NCBI GenBank assembly: GCA_014925825.1
Contig: JACGCK010000315.1
Location: 1 to 43,680, forward strand
Direction of reading: 5' to 3'
Length of the DNA: 43,680 bases
From: Pholiota molesta
Lineage: Eukaryota; Basidiomycota; Agaricomycetes; Agaricales; Strophariaceae
A program made the position numbers and the translations under genes. Of the stretch, positions 12,089 through 23,320 are shown one piece after another (the stretch's first letter is position 1; the number at the start of each line of letters is the position of its first letter). Below the pieces are notes generated by a model. It made no database searches. It saw only the letters and a program-made list of their open reading frames with translations, and was not told where the DNA came from.

Positions 12089-15000
12089 TCAATTGAGGTA
12101 GCCAACCTCGGTCCAATGTCTGATCCATCCTTCAACTTCTTCGCCAGTAAAACTAGATAAGCCTCCAAGTATCTTGCCAATTTCAGGAATTTTTCCCACT
12201 GCGAAATTGGTCGGCTCAAGGTCTGATATTTGTGGGGTTGTGCGTAGATCAATTTTTCCAATTCTTTTGAAGAAGCCATACAGTTTGATAGCAGGCTATG
12301 ATTGAAGAAATGATGTCAGTCGAGATTCGTCCATCAATTATATTCCCATCACTCACCACGTTTACCGCATCCTCTCGCTTCGAAGAATCATATCTTTGTT
12401 GTAGAAGAGCAAACCAGTCCTTGAACGGGATGAGTGGGATAGACAACTGACTCCCCTTGCAAATAGCGTCGTTGGAATATTGCATGATAGCATCCCAGGG
12501 CGTCCCGATAGGATGAAGAATGTTCAGCGCCGAAGGATAGAGATTGGAATAGAATAGTAATTTGTGGATGATAGCTGAGACCGTAGCTACCGGAATCCAG
12601 GAAACTCTCTAGAAGATTCGTATGTTATATGTTATGAATCGTCAGTCGCGGTAGCACACCAGACAAGACAAAATGCTTACCCCATCTGCAGATGGAAATG
12701 CCCCTATGGCGATACTTGATTTAATCAGGATCGGTACCCAATCGGTAGTTGCCCAAAATCCGTTCGAAGGCGATCCAGTAATCTGGCTAATCCGAAGCGA
12801 AACTGTGTTCAATCCGCTTGTTTGAAGAATCTAGTAAATTTATTGGACGGAGTCCTACAATTCGGAATCCGTGAATGGACTTACTCGTTCGGCAACGTAT
12901 TTGCTTTCCCCGTAACCCATCCCCATTGCACATTTAGCATCCAAAACAATATCTTCTGGATATGGTCCGTCGTCAGGCTTCCATGATTGACCTACACTGA
13001 CAGAGGATGTAAATAGGAACTTCAAGCGAGGCCCACATGCGCTCGATCTGGCGAATTTGATCAAGTTGTGCGTCTGCCTGATGTTGGGCTCAAACGAGGA
13101 CAATGGGAGATTAAAGTCGAGCCTCCAAGATGTGTGAATGATAATTGTGACTCTAGACAAGAGCTGGAGCCAGCGTCAATGACAAGCTCGATCAAAAGAG
13201 AAAGAGATCACCTCGATATAGAGAGCCTCGGAAATTCCAAGTTCCTCCTTTTCGTAGTCGAATTCCATTTGTATCAGCTTGGTCGAATCTAGAAGAGTTA
13301 CATCCAAGCCTTCTTCAACGAAGCGATGTCGGTGTCGATCTTGGGTTGGTAAGCCCCTACCGTGAAGGCGGTTCAAGGTGTATACCATAGTAACTTGTGG
13401 GTCGCGTAACAGACTAGCCAAGATATGCGATCCAAGATGTCCAGTCGAGCCAGTAAGCAAGACCACTACACGATCATTACCCGCATTCTCTATCGGGCTT
13501 CTCAACAGAGTTTCGAAGCTATATCTTATGATTAGATTTTGGATTGCGTCCAGATGATCTCGTCCGTTTTCAAGTGCACTCGGATCGGCATAAATATCGA
13601 ACAGTCGTTTCGAAAGAGCTGTGATTGTTGGATAGGTGTATATGATGTTCTGGTCTATTGCTCGAAGCACAGAAGCGCTGACGTTTGGCTTGATTGAACG
13701 TAGTGCACCAATAATTCTACGCCGTAAAATAGTGGTGCTGAGGCTACATTAATTTTTTACTCAGGCGTCTATAAGGACAAACGAAATGACCATAGCTTAC
13801 CTGTCAAACCCTTGCTCGAATAAATTGACAGAGTATGATATTGCGTTATTGGGATGAAGTTCATGAGCCTGGTCCATGATCCACTGCTCTAGATATTCCT
13901 TCTCCCAATGATCAAGTCGGACCACTGATTCGCCAGCATCCACGGACGCCGTTATGCTAGAATAGCTACCCGTTGATATTAGTATTGTATGTGATCCATC
14001 AGATATTATAACATCGCACAGAACTTCTACCTCTTGCGCATAAAGATCTAATGTTGCTTTGCGCATGACGGTGCCTTTCCCAGCTCGCAAAAAGGGTTTC
14101 TTGTAGTCCGCAACCAGAATCAATTCTTTGAAAATTCTACTGAACGCCGGAGCGATACTATTTGCCTCTTCCACAATAGGCCTGAATATTATGTCATTAT
14201 GAAGGAATTTTATAACCATCGAAATCAAACATACCATATAAGATTGCGAAACTTCTCAACCTCCTCCATATTATCAATATTGACGCGATGAGATGGGCTG
14301 GGTTCTATCAGCACCCCTGGCTGATTATGAGCATGGCCAAACATGACAGCTCCGAAAATGCTGTAGAGCGATCGGTACGTTGAGTATCTTGAATAAGAGC
14401 GTTATCTGAATCGCAAATGGCCAAACGTACTGGGGGCTGCTATATAAGATATTTTCCATCGGTGGCGGGACCGTCTTTTCCCCGGAAGAGTGGATTATTA
14501 CGTCGTCAATGCGCCCTACTCTATAAATCTTTTAGTCGAATTTGACCGACGGGGAGGATAGCTTGACCAACATTTTCCATAAGTAATTCTTAGTTGGGTG
14601 AGGAACGAAGAGGTCTGATGTCGCATAGCCCCGAACATCTGAGAGATTCTCAACGGAAATGTGATGTGTGTTGCAAATCTGTTCGCGAAAATTGCTTAGC
14701 TTCCAGGTAGCAGTTAACGAGAACGTTCTTAACTTACAATGAACTGGCATTCATATAATCCATTTCCCTGAGGAACCCACCGAACTTTGCTTCTTTCGGA
14801 GAATTCAATATATTCCCAATCCTGTTCGTCGCCCTCCCTGATGCTAGAAGCGCAAGGTGCTCCGAACTCGGTCCCACCGTAGCTAGTCGCTAACTTGACT
14901 CCGTTCTTAACAAGAAACTGGCCAATTGCAGGGCTAAGTGCACCACCACTAAATCTCTGATTTGAATTCCGAACATTAGTGAGGAATAAAATTGTACTAG

Positions 15001-16116
15001 ATAAATGATTCAAAACGTACCACTTGAAGTAGGCTGCTCAATATGTTTATCTGCTTGGTGTCTTGCGCCCAAATCTGAAGAAACGAAGGGATAGCGATTA
15101 AGATGTCGCACTTCGTTCTTCGCGTATAATCGAGTATGTTGTCTGGCGTTGGTATTAGGGGCATCATATCGGGACCTAAGACGCGGGGTGGATATATCGC
15201 GGCAGTGATGCAGGAAAGCAAGGGCAAAAAGACGTGACATTGAAGCCCGAATGCATGAAACGGAGGTAAGTGCATCGTTGCGAATCGTGTGGGTGAATCG
15301 CGATTTCGTAAATGCATCGCGGAAGCTAGGAGAAACAGTTATGTTGTTAAGTATTTCATGGGAAGTGAAAGGATACAAGTACTTACGGAAAGTTACGAAT
15401 TCCACCAGTTCTCGATGCGTCTTTGGTATGGCCTTGGGGAGACCAGTACTCCCAGATGAATGCAAGTACAGAGCAATTTCGTCAAGCTCGGGCTTCGATT
15501 CCTGCCTGCTTTCGATGGTAACAGGACTTGCTTCGCGAGGTATATAGAGGTCTGGAAACAGCTGAGCGACTGTTGGAATCTCTTCGATCGTTAAGTCGTA
15601 TCCAGGCTCAATCTTGTGCATCTCTTGCCTAGTCCTATCAAGAATCGGCTTCAAAGTCGTGCAGGTTGCAAGAACGTGATGGCAATCTGTTTTTCGAATA
15701 AGATTGGCGATGGCTTCAACAGTATTTCTGTGAGAGATTGGAAATGGCTTCGTGCATCTGAATGAGTACTGCAAACGCATTCTCAACATCGGAATACTCA
15801 CGATGTATCCTGCATGCATTAGACCAGCCACTGTAGTCTGATAAACAAGTGTGTCTGACAGCGCTATGACAGCCACTACAGGCTTCTTTGAGGCGGAGGC
15901 CAGTGAGCCTTGCGGGAGATTTGTTGCTCGAGGAATCTCGTAGCAGGCTCGGACAAATTGGCGATACGATATTTCGGTAACGTCTGCTCGCCCGTCCTCG
16001 CAAAATACATACATAGGTATATTTGCGTTATAGCGGTCATGGAAGGCCAGAGTTTCTGGGAGAGTAAGACTTCCATCAATAGGGGGAAGCGTGCACGCTC
16101 TGGCATTGAGCGCCAT
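12089..16116 (-). CDS. NRPS-like carboxylic acid reductase (A-T-R)
   Basis: Alpha-aminoadipate-reductase-like enzyme: ATP adenylates a carboxylic acid, the acyl group passes to the phosphopantetheine arm, and NAD(P)H releases it as aldehyde or alcohol. The adenylation domain starts with LPPIDGSLTLPETLAFHD. Its A3 loop is LHSSGSTGLPKAIPKTH (15.42-15.47 kb), followed by FHAFGLQCHVFLPLL, SYGGTEFG and VGRIDDVIIHSSGEK. The carrier domain shows GFDSLSTTILRRRI, with the attachment serine re-formed across an intron at about 13.74-13.80 kb. The reductase has LLTGSTGHLGSHIL (13.42-13.46 kb), FTSSVSVGQ and the active-site YGESKYVAE (12.89-12.92 kb), and ends EGWIRHWTEVGYLN. There is no condensation domain. 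I chose the ATG at 16116 because the next residues match the family start; 16185 is also in frame. About ten short introns. All core motifs are intact. The substrate is not predictable. Confidence 0.9.
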
Positions 16117-16958
16117 ATGAGTATAGCGACGGTGGGTAACTGCAAGAGACGTCAGAAGGGAGGCGGTTTCTGTTAGTCGGAGCACTTGCCGTTACCTTGG
16201 GAGCTCGTATGGTAAACTCTCACTGCTGCGCAATATCAGACACACACAATAGTACTTCGCATGGTGCACAAATAAAATTCTATACTTACTACGTACCCAC
16301 AAAGCCAAAGCCTGTTTCGGCATGTTGTGTGATAAGGTGGGCATCGGCACTTTTCATTTCATTCTTATTTATACACCGACATCATGATGGGATTTGAATA
16401 CAGACCTGGGTATGGAATTAGCAAGCTACGCAAGACCAGCCACGCAGTGAGGACAAAATATAGGGCATCGGTGAGGGTGATGGTTGATGAGGCACGGCCG
16501 GGGGAATGATGATGAGAAGTTGGCGGAGAGAACGTAGATCGCTTTGACGTTAGGGCTGAAGAGTAGTAGCCGGGCGGGAGGGGAGTGCACTTGGACGAAG
16601 CGTGGAGTAGCGATAGGAGGCCAGGCGCTGGCACCATTTGCACCGGATTGTCTTTGCTACGAGAAACGTGCTGTTTGGTTAACAACACCCTACAGCGTTG
16701 GCAGGCAATCGATCGTGGTCATGGTCATGCTGACGTGCAGGTACATGTAGAAGGGTCGACCGACATGGGAGTTCGCAGGGGAGTACCCACTACTCCGCGC
16801 ATAACGAAGCAAAGGCGCAGACGGCAAGATAGAAGTCAGAGCGTGGCTAGGGTGCTTGAAGGATTGACACGCAGCGTGGATAGGAGCAACGCAGAGGATA
16901 AACAAAGACTGCTGAAGATCCAGTTAGAACCTCTTCTGCTTGCCATCGCATATCCAAC
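16117..16958. other. Upstream region of the NRPS-like gene
   Basis: Holds the presumed promoter of the minus-strand NRPS-like gene. A CGG-N8-CCG arrangement occurs at about 16176, weak as a regulator site. Frames at 16365-16688 (-) and 16585-17067 (+) overlap and show no domain. No gene is called. Confidence 0.3.
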
Positions 16959-17790
16959 CTACTCACTGAGGCTCGACTTCATGCATGTTCCACGTTCCTC
17001 GCCCTCACCCCACGTAGCGCCTGGACCCGTCGTCATATCCTCATACGTGGACCTGAAGATAGTATGATTAGTTAATTCCCTATGGCATGCTATTGCAAAT
17101 GTAATACCTAGAGACTGCCCGTCCTCTTTCCGGTCTACAAAGTTTATGTTGGCCCCGAGAACAAGCAGCGGTAGATGATGAGGCATCCGTCCCGAGATCG
17201 TGGCCATTGGGGCTCTGCAGCCCATGCCACTCATCACGCCGTCATCGAGAGCAAGGCATAGTCTGCGGCTGTAAAATGGACAGGGTGATAGGAGTGAGTT
17301 CAGCTTCTTGTCGCGAGCACTGGTAACTCACCTCCGGTGCGCATGTGTGCAGCGGCGAGCAGTTGCTCAGCGGGCGTTTCAATTCCCTGGCTGCGAACAT
17401 GTTGTAAGGGCGGCAGCATTAAGAGAAACACCTTGGCAGATGTTGTCATGACCTGCAGATGTCAGAGCAGAGATATTTGCATAGTGAAGATGAGATGTTG
17501 GAAAGTTGAAATCGGATCGTGCTACGCAAAGTTCTTCGCTGCATGCATTGGCGTCAACTGCATGCTCAGTGGCGGGGAGGCCGGTCGCTGTTGGCTCGCA
17601 AGCGAACTGGGATGCAGCGTCAGCAAAGACATCTTGCTGCAGTTCAGACAGTACCGCTGCAGCCTGGCCCCGAATCCAACCTCGCTCTCGCTCATCCAAA
17701 CCACCCATATCCCCGACCTTACTCGTTCTTTCGAGTCTCATGCCGCACCTGTCCATGCTCCCCATCGTCACTGCAATCGCCGGCAGCATG
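16959..17790 (-). pseudogene. Fragment of decayed multicopy gene (family F), copy 2
   Basis: Minus-strand copy of the sequence also found at 7.4-7.8 kb (+) and 41.0-41.45 kb (+). It is the longest copy. An upstream frame has ELQQDVFADAASQFACEP and HYANISALTSAGHDNICQ. An exon ending near 17.34 kb is followed by a GTGAGTTACC donor, then a piece with CLALDDGVMSGMGC and VLGANINFVDRKEDGQSLG (17.25-17.13 kb), another intron, and DMTTGPGATWGEG. Conservation of HYAN-ALxSAGHDNI and NINFVD-KE-GQ between copies points to a once-coding sequence. The parent gene is unknown to me. The single GANINFVD hairpin is ankyrin-like at best. Confidence 0.5.
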
Positions 17791-19113
17791 CCTCCATCGG
17801 AGAAGGCACGAGCTGGGTGCCATTGGAAGGCTCAATAAAGCGTTGATAAACGCAAATGCCAGACGCACAGGTGATAACATAGAATTGGGGCCCAGCGATG
17901 TTTTTTCGAAGCTGAATGAGCTAGTGGTTTTCGCGATCGTCTTCAAAGAGGTATTACTGCCTGGGGAGCCCACAGACCTCTGGTGCGGTCTTGAAGACAT
18001 TATGGCTTTCTTGACGGTCTGGGGTTGCTGTGAAACGGCATGTCGACAATTAGCCCTATCGAACGGCGAGAGGATGATTTGGGTTCGGCTTGGCTATGGA
18101 GCTGCGTGCTGGCGAGTTTGACGTCTGACAGTGGGCAGTTGAGCAATGGGGGGTGTCAGGCAGCTGCTCGATGCCGTTCATGGGGCGTCGAGTTCCTAGT
18201 ATCCTGAACGTCGATAGGCTATCTTTGCTGGTCAAAATCAGTGCTTGTGCACCTACTGCTCTATGGCAGAGCCTTCAAACATAGGGCCTCCCGAGTGCGA
18301 AACGTGCTTGATAGCGGGGGAGAGGTTAGTGTCTCCGTATTGCATAAAGATCTTTAGAGCGTAGAACTCACGACAGTGGCCAATAGTCCTTGAAAATTTG
18401 CATTGAGAACATACCCGCTGAGATTGTGAATCGGGAGAATGACTAGGGAAAAGGGTAGGAATTACTTGCATACACAGGACTCGTTGAATGGCACATACCT
18501 GAGTCTCTAATTCACATGCCAACCAAAAGCTGGGTTCACGTATAGTCCAGGAGCAGAGTCAGCGTAACATCCAAACGCCCGGTGGCCCTCCTTCCGCAAC
18601 TGCCCCCATCGCATGTGGAAAGCAGAACTATCCTGGCTTCGTGTAGGCTAGCATAGACGCAGGGGATGACACAGACAAGGTATGAAAGCTATGCTGAACT
18701 GAGGACATTCTGGACATGAGCATTGAGCGCTATATTGAGCAATAATCGAATCTGAATTTTTTGTGCGATGTGGTGGAGATTTACTTCACGTGACATGAGT
18801 GACTGGCCGCATGCCCAATGTAATTCTCAAAAGCCTTGGGGCTTGACCTGTTAGTATATATAGTTAGTTGATTATCAACTTCAATATTCAGTGATCTCGA
18901 TTCTCCATGAAAGTGCGAATGGAATTTGTGCGCTATATGACCTACATATTACTAACGGATGAACTGTGTGCATCGCGGGACAAACTGGAGATTGCGATAA
19001 ACACTTATAGAATTCTATACAAGTAGAGTATATATAGTTCTTCATTCTCATGACTACTGACAAGGGCCTGCATATTCAAGATTACTTATTGATTCTACAA
19101 CTGACTGTCGTGA
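17791..19113. other. Spacer with unassigned open frames
   Basis: A minus-strand reading at about 18.53-18.25 kb can be spliced: MACELETQ, short GT..AG introns, then FMQYGDTNLSPAIKHVSHSG to a stop. This looks protein-like but matches no family I recognise. A plus-strand frame to 18121 has LGPSDVFSKLNELVVFAIVF and is equally unassigned. The last 400 bases are AT-rich. A small gene on the minus strand is possible but not proven. Confidence 0.3.
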
Positions 19114-21146
19114 TCATGCTTGGTCGAATATTTCATCGAGTTGTGTTTCGTATAGAATGGCAATAGCATTCCTCCTGATAACGGTCATAATGTTAGATCT
19201 CTACGTCTGCAATATTTCTATCAACTTGCCTAACGTTTCCCTTCTCCTGTCGATATCAAATAAGTAAGTAAATATTTAGGATAATCACATAGACGTGGTT
19301 TTACCTTGGTCCTGGGGAAATCACCGTACGGCAAGACAATAATACGTCGTGGATCCTCAATGCGCTCATAAGTAAAGAGTCGCGTATTGAAGATTTTGGT
19401 TCGCTCTATGATCTCCATTATAACCGAGTTTTCATCTCCGTCAAGGGGTTTTATTTCTGCAGGTAGTTCAACGAAGAGACAGGGTAGAGGACGATTGTCC
19501 CCAACCACCGCCGCATCATGTATGAGACCTGCACATGTTTGGCGAACATTCTCTTCAATATTGCTGCAGTCGTGAGGAGGTTATCAGCATGTCACAAGAG
19601 ATAGAAAATATGACGCGGCTCACTGTGCATCGCAAAACCCATTGAGGGTTTTTATCCAGTCACCTTTTCGTCCTCTGAATCGATACAAGCCAGGCAATAC
19701 CTGTTCAAAAATATCATCTGTATGAAATACACCGTCGGGTGTGTGAAATAAAGACGAATGAGGGCTGTCTTTTTTGCCTTGGTAACAAACCACTTCGAAT
19801 AATTCTCCCTCCCCTTTGAAAGCAGACGCCGAAGGTGTGCATAGTATAAGGGTTGCCGATTCCACCCCAGAAATCATACGCAGCAGCGAGGAAGATGCAT
19901 CCGAACCAAGCACGCTGGTCATCAGCGGTGCTAATCAGGGGAATTAGCTATAAGTGATATATAGAGGTTTAAAAAAATCACCTGTTTCGGTGCACCCATA
20001 CATAGCCTGTTGGAGAGTCAGTTAGCAATAATTCCTGTATAATAGTTCGACCAAAAAATGTATTCACCGTTATAGGAAGGGCATTCTTAACTGCCCATTC
20101 CTCGTCTTCACGAGGAAGTGAAACACCAGTATGTAAGATTTGACGACATGACGCGAGGACAGATGCTACGGCAGGCGACCTGCGAGCTTCTTTGATGTGT
20201 GATGAGAGGAAGGATGCGTATAGCACGAGTCGATTTACTCCACAGGTTGTGATCATGGTTACGAGTTCTGAGGTAGGTGCACTCATTGATGATGATTGCA
20301 CCGTACAAAAACCACTGTAGACAGCGCCCATAAAAGCTATATGCGGAGAATTAAATGAGTTACTGACATACATACCAGAAATAGAGCATACCTGTGATTG
20401 ATCCTACATGGGCAAGATTTCCCAGGGTGTTGGTGACATTACAATCGTCGTAGTCGCCTTGTTTTAATGTTGCTTGATACTTCACTGTCACGAAACTCGC
20501 AAGCCAACCGTGAGTGGCTGGGATAATTTTGGGCATTCCAGATGTAGTTCCTGATGAATGCACAATGAGTGCGATATCGGCTTGATTTGCGAAAGGAAGT
20601 TGTTTCAAGTCGAAATCCGCATGAGATGGGATGGCAGATTCAGAAACAGCGCGAAGTACTGGTACTTGACACAAAGTAAGCTGGTCGTTGAATACGTCAT
20701 CGTAAACCAATGCTTGTGCCCCGCTGTGTTCCATAAGATCCCAGAGAACTTCGGGATTAGGAAAAACACTGCTGAACAATTGTGGAATAAATCCGGAAAG
20801 CATTAGCCCTAGGATGGTAATGATATCATTGTACTTTCGCCCCGTGAGCCTGTTCAAGACATAAGTGTTGGACGTTGAACCTGCGGACAAATAAGCTGAA
20901 TACATACCATACACCAACAATAATAGGAGCCGTAACATTGCTGGTCTTGATTTCAGCTTGAAGAGCATGGCGATAGTAGCCTGCAGATGATGATAAGTCG
21001 TTTATGAATGCGTCTGAGGTTATGGAGCCCCAGCAGCCTTCATCACCATCACCTATGCGTGGCTTGAAAATGACGAATTTCTCTCTTTTCTGAAGAGAAG
21101 TAAGCCATTCTGCCATGATATGGTGGTTGCTGTACTGAGAATCCAT
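19114..21146 (-). CDS. Stand-alone adenylating enzyme (AMP-binding, ANL superfamily)
   Basis: Activates a carboxylic acid as acyl-adenylate. Motifs in order: W-L-T-GRKYND after an intron near 20.9 kb, the A3 loop ALIVHSSGTTSGMPKIIPATH (given here in two parts: ALIVHSSGTTSG and MPKIIPATH; about 20.52-20.58 kb), GAVYSGFCTVQ, FRGRKGDWIKTLNG (A7/A8-like), FVELPAEIKPL and a C-terminal DFPRTKEKGNVRRNA, where the A10-type lysine lies. The gene ends shortly after that (LDEIFDQA, stop at 19114). There is no carrier or reductase domain behind it, unlike the neighbouring A-T-R enzyme, so it is a free adenylation enzyme. The second-last exon junction uses a GC..AG intron. ATG 21146 is preferred; 21182 is an in-frame alternative. 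It may supply an acyl-adenylate or CoA ester to the pathway. The substrate is unknown. Confidence 0.85.
19175..19229 (-). other. GC-AG intron in the adenylating-enzyme gene
   Basis: On the minus strand the exon ends ..AACGTTAG, followed by GCAAGTTGAT, a 55-nt intron and ..GTTATCAG before GAGGAATGC. This joining gives GNVRRNA, the expected A10-region sequence. A GT donor in reach does not restore that frame. Confidence 0.75.
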
Positions 21147-21182
21147 GGTTAGTGGTTGCGTAGAACACTCGGTCTCAGGCAC

Positions 21183-21689
21183 CCAATTTATACCATATTG
21201 GAGGTGTGATTTACAGCGCAGCGGCTAGAATTGATATCTACAAATAGGGACAACTTTAATTCTCACCTTGGTGACTGGTCGAAGGTTTCCAACTTTTTGA
21301 GCGCTTGAGCTTGAACTAGTTCGTTTTATGTGAGAAAATTCTCAGCATCTGCGAGGAAAATTTTTATGAATGGCTGCGAATATCAGGAGATAAATTTAGA
21401 CACCTGAGGGAGGTTTGATTATTTATTCAGTTGCAATTGATCATTGGGTCAATCTTGATCTTCGATCCTTGGATTTAAATTTTCTAATTTGAATAATGTC
21501 TTGTCTTTTTTATAGCCCTGATGTTATCTGGGCATAATGTAGCTATAAATAAAGATTGGTAAATGTTTGTGGGCAAGTTGACAGAGAGTGGCATGGTACT
21601 TTTCACCGGCGGCAGGAAGAGGATGACCGACTCATGAACCGACGATCTTCTTTTGATTTGATCAGAACTCGTACCTTTTTGAGATGCAT
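21183..21689. other. AT-rich upstream region
   Basis: Presumed promoter of the adenylating-enzyme gene and flank of the following repeat. No open frame or repeat arm stands out. A short frame begins at 21556 but runs into the repeat. Confidence 0.35.
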
Positions 21690-22160
21690 ATTCACCGTAT
21701 CTTTTTATACACTCATATTACATACAGACATATGGTACAAGAATTCTTTGTGTGCGAGAATGTGCGTGGTGTGTGCGGGCTGTGTGAGGGGTTGCGCGAG
21801 AGTGCTGGAGTGCGCGCTGTGCGCGGGTATTACTCAGTGTGCGTAGCCGTGCACCAGAAAATGTGCATTGTGCATGGTGCGCGTGGTCACGCCCGCCACG
21901 CACAGTCCTTTGTGGGTGGAGTGTGCGTGCGAGTGCGAGTGAATTGATGTACGGGATTGTGCGGTGGTGTGTGCGCGCAGGTCAGCGAAGGTGGGCAACC
22001 AGAAATTTGCGCCGCGCTTGCGCGCTTGCGCACACCCGTCGCGCAACTTGAAGTGTCGCGCAAGTGTTGCGCAAGTACACGCTACTACCTGCAAGTACAC
22101 GCTAATACGCGCAAGTTATGCGCGATCTAAGCGCCAGAGATCCCATGGGCCGTTGTGCCC
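21690..22160 (+). repeat. TGTGCG-rich dispersed repeat, copy in plus orientation
   Basis: Starts at GTATCTTTTTATA, runs through about 300 bases of nearly alternating purine-pyrimidine (GTGTGCGCG..), then a block of (C/T)GCGCAAGT words (22.01-22.12 kb), and ends at GAGATCCCATGGGCCGTTGTGCC. The same order occurs inverted at 38.70-39.25 kb. Frames here are alternate readings of the repeat and are not called. Confidence 0.75.
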
Positions 22161-22859
22161 TGTCTTTTCCCATAGTATGCTTTATTTTAATGGAATAGAC
22201 GGTGCGATGTATTCGTTACATATCAGTTCAGTACAAATTGCAACTCATAAATGTGCTGCACTATATATGAGACCGCAAGTCTTATTCTAATAAGCTTTTA
22301 TACATTCATTATATACAGAGAAATTGTTCAGCAGTCTGTCTTAACTGTGCCACGTCTGTGCCAGCTGTACAATGTCTCTGCGCCAGGCGCCTGCACAGGC
22401 AGTGGCTGTGCTGTTTGGGAGCATAAAGCCCAACACTTGCCGACTCGTGACATGTGACAGCTGGTACGGTTAATCTTCGTTGGGATTTCTCATTTCTGGG
22501 GTTTCCTGCCCCGACAAAAGCAATTTTCCTAGTACATATACCTCATATCAAAGGCATTTACAGTGTTATTAAGTAGTCAAATGTGTCGGTGCAGATTTCG
22601 CGCGCTCCTCAAGTTTGCATGGCATTCAAGTAACATGATTGTCACATAACCCGAAATTTGAACAGACTTAAGACCAGGGCCTGGTCACTCTGCCTCAATG
22701 AAATTCTGACCGGAGAATTTTAACATATTGTTTGACATAATAAGCTTACATATCAGCAATTGTTCTGGGGGAATATGAACCTCTTCCATGTTTCTATATT
22801 ACCTTAAAATCATTGCTTTTGATGTGTGTGACTCGAGCAAGATCAAATTCTCACGCAGG
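22161..22859. other. Spacer between repeats
   Basis: AT-rich with a short GTGCCA-rich patch (22.35-22.42 kb) and a GTGACATGTGAC palindrome at about 22.45 kb. No gene recognised. Confidence 0.35.
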
Positions 22860-23215
22860 TGGACGCACTTGTTGAGTGCGTAAAAACGGCAGCTGTTCAG
22901 ATAGTGTACTATGGATGCGCAAGTAGTGCGCGAGTGTGCGCGAGTGTGCAGAAGCTACGCACAAGTGCAGCGTAACTGTGCGCAATTTGCACGCATGTGC
23001 AGCATAACTGCGCGCAAGTGCAGCGCGAATTGACAGCGCATAAGTTGACTATTTTCTGACTTGATAATACCTCGGGACTCCAAGAAAAAAATATAGGACA
23101 CGCGCAAGCGTGCGATAATTATAAAGTAAGGGCGCATAACTGTGCGCAAGTATGCGCGCATTCTCAGCAAAGAACGCGCAAGTGTGCGCAACTTATGCAC
23201 AACTAACCCGGTGTA
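22860..23215. repeat. TGCGCAAGT-rich repeat, second patch
   Basis: Many copies of (G/T)TGCGCAAGT, GTGCGCGAGT and GCATAACTGTGCGCAA, the same vocabulary as at 21.7-22.16 and 38.7-39.25 kb, but without the flanking landmarks of those copies. It lies just downstream of the DMATS gene. The minus-strand frame across it (22955-23200) is repeat-derived. Confidence 0.6.
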
Positions 23216-23320
23216 TAGCTATGTATTAACCTGAATGTACCCCAAAATTTATGGCGAAGACATAATGAAAACAATAGATTTCTATTCATGCGACTGACAA
23301 CAGTTTTTGGGTGATCTTTT

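Noticed and set aside
15251..15547. Plus-strand frame within the NRPS-like gene
   Set aside because: Antisense shadow of the adenylation domain, which has clear motifs on the minus strand.
17519..18121. 200-codon plus-strand frame
   Set aside because: Half of it is antisense to the conserved family F fragment; the remainder has no family match. Kept only as an unassigned frame in the spacer note.
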